Source: Simplicispira lacusdiani (GTDB lineage Bacteria; Pseudomonadota; Gammaproteobacteria; Burkholderiales; Burkholderiaceae_C). Taken from it: a stretch of 64,000 bases of DNA. The stretch covers positions 60,999-124,998 of the forward strand of contig NZ_QXGR01000011.1 of the NCBI RefSeq assembly GCF_003604195.1, written 5' to 3'. The notes under the pieces were generated by a model. That model was not told where the DNA came from. It saw only the letters and a list, made by a program, of their open reading frames with translations, and did not search any database. Of this stretch, positions 15,961 to 26,004 are shown piece after piece (position 1 is the stretch's first letter; each line of letters begins with the position of its first letter). The position numbers and the translations under genes are program-made.

Positions 15961-16278
15961 ATGAACTTTGCCGACCGCCTCAAGCAACTGCCCGCCGTCT
16001 CCCACCTCGCCGCCCTGCAACTGCTGGGCGCCGACGGCCAGGTGCTCGCCACCCTGGAGAACAAGCCCGGCCAGGCCGGTTCGCTGGCGGTGTATGCCGC
16101 GCTGGCGGCGCTGTATGGCGGCCAGATCACGCCCGCCGCCGCGCGCCTGGGGCTGGAGTGGTATGCCGAGCACACGCAGGACGCGCTGGCCCACCCCGGC
16201 AAGCACCCCAACATCGACCGCCTGCTGGCCTGGGCCGAGGGCAGCGAGAGCTACCGCGCACAAACCGTCGCAGCCTGA
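15961..16278 (+). CDS. Small conserved protein, DUF2322-like
   Basis: A 105-residue soluble protein beginning MNFADRLKQLPAVSHLAALQLLGADGQ. It has a beta hairpin (QVLATLENKPGQAGSLAVYAAL) and a C-terminal helix (GLEWYAEHTQDALAHPGKHPNIDRLLAWA). I place it tentatively in DUF2322; the function is unknown. The in-frame ATG-less extension upstream (to 15889) has no ribosome site, so the start at 15961 is preferred. Confidence 0.65.
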   Translation: MNFADRLKQLPAVSHLAALQLLGADGQVLATLENKPGQAGSLAVYAALAALYGGQITPAAARLGLEWYAEHTQDALAHPGKHPNIDRLLAWAEGSESYRAQTVAA

Positions 16279-16374
16279 CCGGGCACGGGCCAGCGCGAAC
16301 GCGCTGTTCGGCGTAGAGTGGCCTTCCGGCCGTGCCACCCCGGCGCGGCTCTTACGTCGACCAGGAGAGCGCCC

Positions 16375-16827
16375 ATGTCCACCCCAGGCACCGTCACCCT
16401 GCACCGCGTGCTGCGCGCGCCGCCCGAGCGCGTGTACCGCGCCTTCCTCGACCCCGACGCCATGGCCAAATGGCTGCCTCCGCACGGTTTTACGGGCCGG
16501 GTGCTGGAGCAGGACCTGCGCGTGGGCGGCCGCTACCGCATGCAGTTCACCAACCTGGGCAACGGCCAGGTGCATGCCTTTGGCGGCGAGTACCTGGAGC
16601 TGGTGCCGGGCGAGCGCATCGTCAACACCGACCGCTTCGACACCCCCAACTTTCCCGGCGAAATGCGCACCACGGTGTCGCTCCAGGCCGTGCCCATGGG
16701 CACGGAACTGCGCGTGGTGCAGGAGGGTATTCCGCCCGCCATTCCCGTGGAATCGTGCTACCTGGGCTGGCAGGAGTCGCTGCAGTTGCTCACGCTGCTG
16801 GTCGAGCCGGACATCCCTGTCGAATGA
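16375..16827 (+). CDS. SRPBCC / AHSA1-family protein
   Basis: A 150-residue START-like (SRPBCC) protein of the AHSA1 group. It has the diagnostic TLHRVLRAPPERVYRAFLDPDAMAKWLPP N terminus, then VGGRYRMQFTN, GGEYLELVPGERIVNTDRFD and the C-terminal helix YLGWQESLQLLTLLVE. The fold encloses a hydrophobic ligand cavity; no specific ligand is known for this type. CCAGGAG lies before the ATG at 16375, which sets the start. A family I repeat follows. Confidence 0.85.
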   Translation: MSTPGTVTLHRVLRAPPERVYRAFLDPDAMAKWLPPHGFTGRVLEQDLRVGGRYRMQFTNLGNGQVHAFGGEYLELVPGERIVNTDRFDTPNFPGEMRTTVSLQAVPMGTELRVVQEGIPPAIPVESCYLGWQESLQLLTLLVEPDIPVE

Positions 16828-16829
16828 TT

Positions 16830-16890
16830 TCACTCTTTTTCGATAGCTGCTGGCGCTTTGCCAGCAATCCCTGGCGGCCTTTTTCTTCAA
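16830..16890 (+). repeat. Dispersed palindromic repeat (family I), direct
   Basis: CACTCTTTTTCGATAGCTGCTGGCGCTTTGCCAGCAATCCCTGGCGGCC. Located between the convergent SRPBCC and M14-type genes. Confidence 0.6.
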
Positions 16891-16907
16891 AGGCGCAGAC
16901 GCGCCGG

Positions 16908-17828
16908 TCAACGCTGCGCCAGCACGAAATCGATCGCCGCGCACACCGCAGCGGCCTGCGCGGCATCGCACTGCTCGGGCGTGGCGCGGGGGCTGTCGGG
17001 GTAGACCTCGGTGGTGGTGGTGTAGCGCGCGCCGGTGACGCTGGCGCACAGGCCCAGCGCGCGCAGCGGGTAGCGCACCACGCCGCGCGCCACGGCGGGC
17101 GTGCCGATGAGCCGGCCCTGGGCGTCGGCGGGCGCGATGTGGGTGATTGGCTCCACCGCGTCGATGATGGCCTGCTGGAACGCGGGCTGAGGGTTCTCGG
17201 TGTCGTCCACCAGGTAAAAGCCGTCCGGGATGCTGCCGGGCTCGAACGGCTTGCCGTCGCGCGCGGCCAGCGCGGGGCGGAATTCGGACTCGTCGGTGTC
17301 GGTGGTCTCGTGCAGGTCCACATGCGCCGCGAACTGCCCGCGCAGCGGCGCCACCAGGCGCATCAGCGCGGCCGACTCCTGCGCCGGGCTGGGTTCGCGG
17401 AACGAGCGGTTCGGGTCGATGGCGTCATGGTTCCAGCGGTGGATGCGCTCGTAGGCCCAGGGGCTCACGCAGGGCACCACGAGCAGGTTGGCCCGCCCGG
17501 CGTAGGCCTGCGCATGCCGTTCCAAAAAACGCAGCGCGCCGTGCACGCCACTGGTCTCGTACCCATGCACCCCGCCCGTGACCAGCACGCCGGGCAGATC
17601 GCCGCGCCAGTCCCCGTTGCGCAGCGCGAGCAGGGGGTAGCGCTCGGGCCCGTAGACCACCTCGCCATAGGGCAGCACGTCGAAGCGCGGGCGCAGGCGC
17701 TCGATGGCGGCCAGCACCTCGTCGGCGTAACTGCGCCGGCGCACCTGGCGCGCGCGCCACTGGGCGACGTCTGCGGGGCCCCAGGGCTGGCCGGGGGTGC
17801 CGATGGGAGGGAGCGCGGAAGAGATCAT
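16908..17828 (-). CDS. M14-family zinc carboxypeptidase-like hydrolase
   Basis: A 306-residue cytosolic protein of the M14 / succinylglutamate desuccinylase-aspartoacylase type. The zinc site reads VTGGVHGYETSG (His and Glu of HxxE) and HVDLHETTDTDE (third ligand and neighbouring acids). RANLLVVPCVSPWAYERIHRWN with DPNRSFRE supplies the substrate-binding arginine loop. It probably removes an acyl or amino-acid group from a small amide; the substrate is not evident. It has no signal peptide. It is convergent with the SRPBCC gene. Confidence 0.8.
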   Translation of the reverse strand: MISSALPPIGTPGQPWGPADVAQWRARQVRRRSYADEVLAAIERLRPRFDVLPYGEVVYGPERYPLLALRNGDWRGDLPGVLVTGGVHGYETSGVHGALRFLERHAQAYAGRANLLVVPCVSPWAYERIHRWNHDAIDPNRSFREPSPAQESAALMRLVAPLRGQFAAHVDLHETTDTDESEFRPALAARDGKPFEPGSIPDGFYLVDDTENPQPAFQQAIIDAVEPITHIAPADAQGRLIGTPAVARGVVRYPLRALGLCASVTGARYTTTTEVYPDSPRATPEQCDAAQAAAVCAAIDFVLAQR

Positions 17829-17909
17829 CGGGTGGGGTGGCTGCGTCGAAAGGCTGGAATCATAGGGTGCATGGGTTACCCTCGCCCCTTACCCACCAAG
17901 GAAACCACC

Positions 17910-18155
17910 ATGAAGAAACTCAACGTCACCATCCAGCTTGAAATGTCCGTGCCGGACGACTGGGAACTGGTGGAAACCTCCGAGGGCACGCCGGTCATCC
18001 GCATGCCCGACGGGCAGTTCCTCGACATCGCCATCGAGCCGCTGTTCGCCAGCGACCCCGAGGATGTGTGGAGCAGCACCGAGGACGAGGATGTGCTCAA
18101 CGACATCCTGGACATGGTGGAGAGCGAAGCCGTCACCTACGAAATCGTCGCGTAG
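17910..18155 (+). CDS. Small acidic protein of unknown function (81 aa)
   Basis: An 81-residue, strongly acidic protein (MKKLNVTIQLEMSVPDDWELVETSEG, then DIAIEPLFASDPEDVW and DEDVLNDILDMVESEAVTYEIV). It has no signal peptide or membrane helix. The N-terminal strand followed by 'VPDDWEL' resembles many short proteins with a single alpha/beta unit, but I recognise no family. AAGGAAACCACC precedes the ATG. Codon use matches neighbours, so it is likely a real native gene. Confidence 0.65.
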   Translation: MKKLNVTIQLEMSVPDDWELVETSEGTPVIRMPDGQFLDIAIEPLFASDPEDVWSSTEDEDVLNDILDMVESEAVTYEIVA

Positions 18156-18176
18156 GAACCCGCGCGGCAGGAAGGC

Positions 18177-18743
18177 TCAATCGGCGGCGAAGTCGCCGGT
18201 GGCCAGATAGCGGCGCACGAGGTCGAAGAAGCTGTCGTAGAACGCATCGGCGGCGATGGTTTCGCTGCCCACCTTGACCATGGCCTCGTGGCCGGCCGCC
18301 ATGGGCAGCGACACCGAACCGAGCGCCCCCACGCCCAGGCTGGCCGAGTTGCTCACCTTCTTGAGGGCGAAGCGGTCCTGCACGGCGGTGACAAAGCCCA
18401 GGCTGACATGCCCGCCAGCGGCCTCGGGCACGCACACCACGCGGATCATGATCTGCAGGTGCGATTCCACGTCGGGCTGGAAATGCTTGGTGCCCTCCAC
18501 CTGGTCGGCCTGGGCGCTCTGGATGAGGTAGCCCTGGCTCAGCAGCGCGCGGCGTGCGGCCTCGCAGGTGTGCACAGGCGGCGCATCGAACAGGCGCGAA
18601 TAGGTGGCCACCGAAGCAAAGTTCTCCTGGGGCCCATGGTGCGGCAAAGGTGGCGCGGCGCAACCCGCCAGCAACAGCGCGGCGCCGAGCAGGGCCCCAT
18701 GGGCCTGCGTCCTCCAACGGTGTTTTCTTGCTTCATTGTTCAT
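18177..18743 (-). CDS. DUF2242 lipoprotein
   Basis: A 188-residue lipoprotein with an N-terminal helix and lipobox (LLGAALLLAGCAAPP, Cys28). After it come HHGPQENFASVATYSRLFDAPPVHTCEAARRALLSQGY, QADQVEGTKHFQPD and LGFVTAVQDRFALKKVSNSASLGVG, which match the DUF2242 family of betaproteobacterial envelope proteins. It is expected on the periplasmic face of a membrane. The function is unknown. A family I repeat begins at its start codon, so its promoter may lie within or beyond the repeat. Confidence 0.85.
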   Translation of the reverse strand: MNNEARKHRWRTQAHGALLGAALLLAGCAAPPLPHHGPQENFASVATYSRLFDAPPVHTCEAARRALLSQGYLIQSAQADQVEGTKHFQPDVESHLQIMIRVVCVPEAAGGHVSLGFVTAVQDRFALKKVSNSASLGVGALGSVSLPMAAGHEAMVKVGSETIAADAFYDSFFDLVRRYLATGDFAAD

Positions 18744-18788
18744 AGCTGTCAGCGCTTATCCATCAAGCGTTTGGGCCACTTTTTGCTG
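18739..18788 (+). repeat. Dispersed palindromic repeat (family I), direct
   Basis: TTCATAGCTGTCAGCGCTTATCCATCAAGCGTTTGGGCCACTTTTTG. Lies between the SRAP gene and the DUF2242 gene and overlaps the start of the latter. Confidence 0.65.
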
Positions 18789-18813
18789 AAAAGTTCTGCG
18801 CAGGGCGCCCCCG

Positions 18814-19509
18814 CTATTTCTGCACCGGGTTGGCCGTGAGCCAGTTGGCGGGATAGGTGCGCAGAAACTCCCGCGCCTTTTCGGGGTGCGCGGTGAGCCA
18901 GGCGTCGTAAGCGCCTTCGTTCAGCACGGCGGGCATGCGCTTTTCGCTGCCGCCATGGCCGTAGCGGTGCATCAGCGCGTGGCTGTTGGCGTTCACCGTG
19001 AGCAGGGTGTAGCTGGTGATGATCTCGCCCTCCGGCCCCGTCCAGCACTCCCACAGGCCGGCGACGCCCATCGGCTGGCCATCCACCCGCGCGATGCGCG
19101 TGGGCACGGGCTTGCCGCTGCGCAGGTCGTCGACGAAGAAGGCCATCATGGGCACGATGCAGCGCCGCGCGCCCAGCCAGGCCTCGCGGAAGTTGTTGGA
19201 GGTGGTGACGGTTTCCGCCCGGGCGTTGACCAGCTTGGTCGAGCGCAGCTTGGCGTCCGAGGCCGATTTGACCCACGGCGGCACCAGGCCGAACTGCCCG
19301 GCGGCCAGTTCGCGCACGGGCTTGTCGCGCTCCGTGGGCGGCTCCTGGGGTTCCTGCACTGGCGCCTGCGCGGGCGCTGGCGCCTTGCGGATGAAGACCC
19401 CGGGCCGGCGCGGCACCAGGCTGCGCCCCAGGGGAACATCGGGCGGCGCCACATGGAAGGCTTCGGGGTACAGCGTGTCTGGGTGCACGCTCTCGTAATG
19501 GGTGGTCAT
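18814..19509 (-). CDS. SRAP-domain protein lacking catalytic Cys2 (degenerate YedK/HMCES paralogue)
   Basis: A 231-residue SRAP-fold protein. Active family members start Met-Cys and use Cys2 to form a covalent crosslink with abasic sites in single-stranded DNA. Here the N terminus is MTTHYESV, so Cys2 is Thr. Asn95 (VNARAET) and the EKRMP loop with its preceding His are kept. The segment that normally reads CLIPADGFYEW is CIVPMMAFFVDD, so the catalytic Glu is also gone. An insertion rich in Pro/Gln/Glu lies at ~42-62. It may bind DNA without reacting. It is divergent from the M23 peptidase gene. Confidence 0.8.
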   Translation of the reverse strand: MTTHYESVHPDTLYPEAFHVAPPDVPLGRSLVPRRPGVFIRKAPAPAQAPVQEPQEPPTERDKPVRELAAGQFGLVPPWVKSASDAKLRSTKLVNARAETVTTSNNFREAWLGARRCIVPMMAFFVDDLRSGKPVPTRIARVDGQPMGVAGLWECWTGPEGEIITSYTLLTVNANSHALMHRYGHGGSEKRMPAVLNEGAYDAWLTAHPEKAREFLRTYPANWLTANPVQK

Positions 19510-19560
19510 GCGCCATGCTATCCGACCCCTGCAGTGCAGCGGGCCCATAGCCACTGCACA

Positions 19561-20451
19561 ATGCCGGCCATGCCTTGCTCCGCCCCTTCTCCTGTCCGCC
19601 GCGCCCTGCTGGGCGCCATCGGCCTGCTGGCACTGCCCATTGGCGCCCTGGCCGCCGCGCGCACCACGCCCGCCGCTGCCCCATCGCCTGACAGCCCCTG
19701 GCCCCGCGCGCTGGCGGTGCCCGGCGGCGTGGCCCGGCTTGCGCTGGGGCCGGCGGCCGCGCGACCCCAGGCGTTCGCGGGCGACCTGCCGCTGCTGGTG
19801 GTGGGCGATGCCCTGGAGTGGACGGCCGTGGTGGGCATCGCGCTGGCGGCGGCGCCCGGCCCGGCGCACATCACCGTGCGCGGGCCCGACGGCGCCACAC
19901 GCCAGGTGGCCTACCGCATCGACCCCAAGCGCTACCGCGAGCAGCAGTTGAAGGTGTCGCCCCGCACCGTGGACCTCTCGCCCGAGGACCAGGCGCGCTA
20001 CGAGCGCGAACGCGCGCACCAACAGGAGGTGATAGCCACGTTCAGCACCCCCGTGCCGCAGGCGCTGCGCATGCAGTTGCCCACGCCGGGGCGGCGCTCC
20101 AGCTCGTTCGGGCTGCGGCGGGTGTTCAACGGGCAGGCGCGCAATCCGCACAGCGGCATGGACATCGCGGCGCCCACGGGCACGCCCGTGGTGGCGCCGC
20201 TGCCGGGCCGCGTGATCGACACGGGCGACTATTTCTTCAACGGCCAGACGGTGTGGCTGGACCATGGCGGCGGCCTGCTCACCATGGTGTGCCACCTGAG
20301 CCGCATCGGCGTGCAGGTGGGCGACGTGCTGCGCACCGGCGAACCCCTGGGCGCCGTGGGTGCCACGGGCCGCGCCACCGGACCGCACCTGCACTGGGGC
20401 GTGATGCTCAACCGCGCCATGGTGGACCCGGCGCTGTTCCTTGCGGAGTGA
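19561..20451 (+). CDS. Exported M23-family peptidase (LytM/NlpD-type)
   Basis: A 296-residue exported protein: signal sequence (RRALLGAIGLLALPIGALAAA), an N-terminal beta domain (residues ~45-130) and a C-terminal M23 metallopeptidase domain. The zinc site is visible as HSGMDIAAPTGTPVVAPLPG (His and Asp) and GPHLHWGVMLN (HLH). This enzyme class cleaves peptide crosslinks in peptidoglycan, or acts as an amidase activator when the zinc ligands are lost; here they are present. The ATG at 19561 was chosen because a signal peptide follows it. It ends in a family I repeat. Confidence 0.88.
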   Translation: MPAMPCSAPSPVRRALLGAIGLLALPIGALAAARTTPAAAPSPDSPWPRALAVPGGVARLALGPAAARPQAFAGDLPLLVVGDALEWTAVVGIALAAAPGPAHITVRGPDGATRQVAYRIDPKRYREQQLKVSPRTVDLSPEDQARYERERAHQQEVIATFSTPVPQALRMQLPTPGRRSSSFGLRRVFNGQARNPHSGMDIAAPTGTPVVAPLPGRVIDTGDYFFNGQTVWLDHGGGLLTMVCHLSRIGVQVGDVLRTGEPLGAVGATGRATGPHLHWGVMLNRAMVDPALFLAE

Positions 20452-20452
20452 A

Positions 20453-20517
20453 ATTCATGCTATCGAAGTGATAGCTAATGGCGCTTGTCCATAAAGCGCC
20501 AGAGCCGAATTTCATGC
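20453..20517 (+). repeat. Dispersed palindromic repeat (family I), direct, well conserved
   Basis: GCTATCGAAGTGATAGCTAATGGCGCTTGTCCATAAAGCGCCAGAGCCGAATTTC: both stems (GCTATC/GATAGC and GGCGCTT/AAGCGCC) are perfect. It separates two convergent genes. Confidence 0.75.
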
Positions 20518-20537
20518 GAAACCCGGCACCAATGGCG

Positions 20538-22265
<1,728 letters not shown>

Positions 22266-22487
22266 GTCGTTGTCTCCTGGGTCGCGCATGCGAAAAGGCC
22301 ATTGTGCAGAGACAGAATTCACCAATCAGGACAAAATGGTTGCAAAACCACCCCGCGCCGGGTGTACAAATTGCAACATCCATGAAGCGTGGGCAAAGCC
22401 TGCCGCCCGGAGCAACGCCCGGGTCAACCAAAGCCACCGGCACCGCGTCATGGAAGAAGGCCTCTCCACACACCAAGGCATAGCACC

Positions 22488-22970
22488 ATGAAAACCACCT
22501 TCCCCGTCCGCGCCTTCGCCGCAGCCAGCCTGGCATTGCTGGCCACCGGCTGCGCCACGACGGGCGATCCCTATTACGAGCCCTACCCCGCCTATCCGCG
22601 CGGGCCCGAGCCCACCGTCATCTACGGGCCGGGGGCCTACCCTGTCTATCCCGCGCCACAGCCGGATTGGCGCCACTCCGACCGCGACCGCTGGGAACGT
22701 GACCGCCGGGACCGCGAGCGCTGGGAACGCGAACGGGAGCGCGACAAGGAACGCGACCGCGCCCGCTGGGAGCGCGAACAGCGTGAACGCGAGGCCGCGC
22801 GCCGCGAGCGGGAGATGCGCGAGCGCGAAGAAGCCCGCCGCGTGCAGGCCGAGCGCGAACGCCGCATCCGCGAGGAACGCAAGGCACCCGACGGCGGCCC
22901 GCGCCGCGACTACGACCGCTACAACCCGAGCAACGGCCGCTGGATGCCGCGCCAGGAAGACATGCCCTGA
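22488..22970 (+). CDS. Lipoprotein with Arg/Glu-rich helical repeat region
   Basis: A 160-residue lipoprotein. The signal and lipobox are FAAASLALLATGCATTG (Cys21). A short Pro/Tyr-rich stretch (DPYYEPYPAYPRGPEPTVIYGPG) follows. About 85 residues are then made almost wholly of Arg, Glu, Asp, Lys and Trp in units such as DRWERDRRDRERWERERERD, which would form a long, single charged helix. The tail contains YNPSNGRWMPRQEDMP. Function is unknown; a stalk or peptidoglycan-contacting rod is possible. It lies 20 bases upstream of the DUF4124 gene, likely one operon. Confidence 0.75.
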   Translation: MKTTFPVRAFAAASLALLATGCATTGDPYYEPYPAYPRGPEPTVIYGPGAYPVYPAPQPDWRHSDRDRWERDRRDRERWERERERDKERDRARWEREQREREAARREREMREREEARRVQAERERRIREERKAPDGGPRRDYDRYNPSNGRWMPRQEDMP

Positions 22971-22990
22971 CCCCGCTTCCAGGAGGCACC

Positions 22991-23689
22991 ATGTCGCCCC
23001 GGCTCCTGCGCCCCCTCGTGCTCTGCGCCACGGCCCTGCTGTGCCTGGCCACGCAGGCCCAGGTGGTGCGCTGCACCGATGCCCGCACCGGCAAGGTAAC
23101 CTACACCGACGGCGCCTGTGAAAGCGGCGCGGCGGCGCGCGAGGTCGAGCCGCGCAAGACCGCCGAGGAATTGCAGCAGGAGCGCGCCCAGGCCGCCGAG
23201 GCCCTGCAACGCAAGCAGCAGCGCCTGGAAACCGAGGCCGCCGCCACGCGCCTGCAGGCCGAGCGCGAGGCCCTGCGCCAGCGTGGGCAGGCCACGAGCG
23301 CGCCGCCCCGCCCCGACCACGCGCGCTCGCCCGAGTGCCTGCGCTCGCGCCGCCAGTGGCAGGAACTGAACGAGGCCCAGGTCCGCGAGCCGCTGGTGCA
23401 GAACCCGGCGCTGGACGCCGCGCAGCGCCAGATGGACCTCGACTGCCTGGGCCCCGAGGGCTATGCCGAAATGGAGAGGGCTCGGGCCTCCCAGCGCCCG
23501 CCGCTCGTGGTGGTGCCCAATGCGCGCCCGGCCTATCCCGCGCCCCCGCCGTCGCGCCCCAAGCTCACGCACTGCACCGAATTCACCTGCTTCGACACCG
23601 AAGGCAAGGCTTACCCCCGCGCCGGACCGGGCCGCCTGCCGGGGCCCGATGGCACCTGCCGCTCGGCTGGCGGGCGCGCGCCGTGTTAA
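22991..23689 (+). CDS. DUF4124-domain exported protein
   Basis: A 232-residue exported protein with a signal peptide (LLRPLVLCATALLCLATQAQ). A DUF4124-type N-terminal domain (VVRCTDARTGKVTYTDGAC) is followed by a Gln/Glu/Arg/Ala coiled-coil region of ~70 residues. The C-terminal part is Cys-containing (CLRSRRQWQEL, LDCLGPEG, THCTEFTCFDTEG), so disulfides are likely. DUF4124 proteins are common periplasmic proteins of unknown role. It shares an apparent operon with the charged lipoprotein. A family II repeat follows the stop. Confidence 0.78.
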   Translation: MSPRLLRPLVLCATALLCLATQAQVVRCTDARTGKVTYTDGACESGAAAREVEPRKTAEELQQERAQAAEALQRKQQRLETEAAATRLQAEREALRQRGQATSAPPRPDHARSPECLRSRRQWQELNEAQVREPLVQNPALDAAQRQMDLDCLGPEGYAEMERARASQRPPLVVVPNARPAYPAPPPSRPKLTHCTEFTCFDTEGKAYPRAGPGRLPGPDGTCRSAGGRAPC

Positions 23690-23693
23690 GGAT

Positions 23694-23762
23694 CACCCCC
23701 TGAGCCGCTGCGCGGCTTCACCCCCTCTCCTGCGAGAGGGGGGACGCACCCTGGCCCTGCGT
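23694..23762 (+). repeat. Intergenic repeat family II, direct, partial
   Basis: ACCCCCTGAGCCGCTGCGCG then CTTCACCCCCTCTCCTGCGAGAGGGGGGACGC: two stacked hairpins. It shares its head with the copies at 31896-32013 and 35261-35308. The remaining DNA to 23840 holds no gene. Confidence 0.6.
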
Positions 23763-23840
23763 TGGTAAGCAAGGGCACACATCCACCACCGTCCCCGCCG
23801 CAAAGGCCGCCGTTCGAGGCAGCGCCTCGGCGTGATCAGG

Positions 23841-24782
23841 TCAAGCGCAACGCAGCCCCTGCGCCACCGTGGGATAGCGCAGGCGCACGCGCAGCTCGCG
23901 CCGCAGGCGCGTGTTGTCGAGCCGGCGCGACTCGCCCATGAAGCTCAGCAGCGTGAGCGGCAGTTCGGCCTGCGCCGTGCTGCGCGGCAGGCGCGGCGGG
24001 CGCGGCAGGCCGTAGAGGTCGGCCGCGAGGTCGAAGTAATCGCCCATCTTCATGTCGCTGTCGTCGCTGGCGTGGTAGACACGTTGCGCCGCGCCGCGCC
24101 ACAGCGCCGCCACGCAGGCGCGCGCCAGGTCGTCGGCGTGGATGTGGTTGGTGTAGACATCGTCCTCGGCCACGAGCACCGGCGTGCCCTTGCGCAGCCG
24201 GGCCTCGGGCGTACCGCCCTCGCGGTCGGGGGCGTAGATGCCCGGCACGCGCAGGATGCTGGTGCGCACGCCCGCACGCCCCAGGTGGCGCAGGGCGCGC
24301 TCGGCATCCACGCGTCGCTGGGCGCGCGGCGTGGCAGGCGCCACGGTGCGGGCCTCGGTCACCCAGGCACCGCCGCAATCGCCGTAGACCCCGCTGGTGG
24401 AGGCGTAGACCAGCGCGTCGGGCAGGCTGCGCAGGCGCAGCGCGCGCGCCAATGCCAGCGTGCGCGGGTCGCGCCACCAGTCCGCGCGGCCTTCGCCCTG
24501 GCCCGGCGGAGGCGCCAGGTGCAGCACGCGCGTGGCCAGGCCGGCCAGGCGGCGCAGGCTGGCGGGCTGGTCGAGGTTGCCCAGCAGGGGGGTGATGCCC
24601 AGCGCGCGCAGCGCGGGCGCGCGCTCGGCGCTGGTGGTGAGGGCCAGCACGCGCACGCGCGGGCCCTGCAACTGCCGCACCACGCGCAGGCCCACGTCGC
24701 CGCAGCCGACGATCAGCACGCGCGCACGGCGAAAACGCGACGGCAGGGCACCCAGGGTGCAGGAAGGAGACACGGAACTCAT
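23841..24782 (-). CDS. NAD(P)-binding epimerase/dehydratase-like protein (extended SDR)
   Basis: A 313-residue atypical extended short-chain dehydrogenase. The nucleotide-binding glycine motif is RVLIVGCGDVGLRVVRQL near residue 20 and DALVYASTSGVYGD is the active-site strand. The expected Tyr-x-x-x-Lys catalytic pair is replaced by a RRVDAERALR helix, as in the YeeZ-type group. ILRVPGIYAPDR and NHIHADDLARACVAAL complete the family pattern. The substrate is unknown. It is divergent from the 2Fe-2S reductase gene. The ATG at 24782 is the first in frame after the divergent region. Confidence 0.82.
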   Translation of the reverse strand: MSSVSPSCTLGALPSRFRRARVLIVGCGDVGLRVVRQLQGPRVRVLALTTSAERAPALRALGITPLLGNLDQPASLRRLAGLATRVLHLAPPPGQGEGRADWWRDPRTLALARALRLRSLPDALVYASTSGVYGDCGGAWVTEARTVAPATPRAQRRVDAERALRHLGRAGVRTSILRVPGIYAPDREGGTPEARLRKGTPVLVAEDDVYTNHIHADDLARACVAALWRGAAQRVYHASDDSDMKMGDYFDLAADLYGLPRPPRLPRSTAQAELPLTLLSFMGESRRLDNTRLRRELRVRLRYPTVAQGLRCA

Positions 24783-24908
24783 GGCATGGCGAAGAGGAAG
24801 GCATGGCCTGTGGCGCATGCGGGCCTGCGGTCTGCAGGAATCGGGGGAACTTCTGCGGGCAAAATCTCGGCCATTCGCAGTGTTCGATCTTCCAAGGATA
24901 ACCAAAGC

Positions 24909-25970
24909 ATGACCAGCCCCGTGCCGCCCTCTCCCGCCCACCAGATCACCGTGCAGCCCAGCGGCCGCAGCTTCGGAGCGCAGCCCGGCGAAACCATCCT
25001 GGGCGCGGCCATCCGCGCGGGCGTGGGCCTGCCCTACGGCTGCAAGGACGGCGCCTGCGGCTCCTGCAAGTGCAAGAAAATCGAGGGCACGGTGGTGCAT
25101 GGCGAGCACCAGGCCAAGGCCCTGAGCCCCGAGGAAGAAGCCGCCGGCTGGGTGCTGACCTGCTGCGGCGTGGCGCAGACCCCGGTGGTGCTGGAATCGC
25201 GCCAGGTCACCGACGAAAGCGCCTACCCGGTGAAGAAGCTGCCGGTGCGCGTGTCCGCGCTGGAGAAGGTGTCGCACGACGTGATGCGGGTGCGCCTGCA
25301 GCTGCCGGCGGCCGACACCTTCCGCTACCACGCGGGGCAGTACATCGAGTTCATCCTGCGCGACGGCGCACGCCGTGCCTATTCCATGGCCAACGCGCCG
25401 CACACCCAGGAAGGCGCGCCGGGCGTGGAACTGCACATCCGCCACATGCCGGGCGGGCGCTTCACCGACCATGTGTTCGCCACCATGATCGAAAAGGAAA
25501 TCCTGCGCGTCGAGGGGCCGTTCGGCAGCTTCTTCCTGCGCGAGGACTCCGCCAAGCCCATCGTGCTGCTGGCCTCGGGCACCGGCTTCGCCCCGGTGAA
25601 GGCGCTGATCGAGCACATGCGGCACAAGGCGATGACGCGCCCCACCACGCTGTACTGGGGCGGCCGCCGCCCGGGCGACCTGTACATGGACGCCTGGGTG
25701 CGCGAGCAGGCCGCCGCGCTGCCCTGGTTGCGCTACGTGCCCGTGGTGTCGGACGCGCTGCCCGAGGACGCCTGGGCCGGCCGCACGGGCTTCGTGCACC
25801 AGGCCGTGCTCGACGATTTCGCCGACCTCTCGGGCCACCAGATCTATGCCTGCGGCGCGCCCATCGTGGTGGATTCGGCGCGCGCCGCCTACACCGCGCA
25901 GCGCGGCCTACCGCCCGAGGAGTTCTACGCCGACGCCTTCACCTCCGAGGCCGACAAGCACGGCGGCTGA
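24909..25970 (+). CDS. 2Fe-2S ferredoxin / flavin oxidoreductase (CDP-6-deoxy-delta-3,4-glucoseen reductase type)
   Basis: A 353-residue electron-transfer protein. Residues ~10-95 are a plant-type 2Fe-2S ferredoxin domain with GCKDGACGSCKC and LTCC as cluster ligands. Residues ~105-210 bind FAD (RRAYSMANAPH for FAD, with RYHAGQYIEF). The C-terminal ~120 residues bind NAD(P)H (LLASGTGFAPVKALIEHM and IYACGAPIVVDSAR). This is the AscD/E3 reductase layout, which passes electrons from NAD(P)H through FAD to the iron-sulfur cluster. In betaproteobacteria such genes often stand alone and the electron acceptor is not known. Confidence 0.88.
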   Translation: MTSPVPPSPAHQITVQPSGRSFGAQPGETILGAAIRAGVGLPYGCKDGACGSCKCKKIEGTVVHGEHQAKALSPEEEAAGWVLTCCGVAQTPVVLESRQVTDESAYPVKKLPVRVSALEKVSHDVMRVRLQLPAADTFRYHAGQYIEFILRDGARRAYSMANAPHTQEGAPGVELHIRHMPGGRFTDHVFATMIEKEILRVEGPFGSFFLREDSAKPIVLLASGTGFAPVKALIEHMRHKAMTRPTTLYWGGRRPGDLYMDAWVREQAAALPWLRYVPVVSDALPEDAWAGRTGFVHQAVLDDFADLSGHQIYACGAPIVVDSARAAYTAQRGLPPEEFYADAFTSEADKHGG

Positions 25971-26004
25971 AGCACACACTCCATCCATCCCACAGGAGCT
26001 CCCC

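Noticed and set aside
22680..22890. CRISPR-like repeated DNA
   Set aside because: The regular pattern comes from Arg/Glu codons in the charged lipoprotein; there are no constant repeats with unique spacers.
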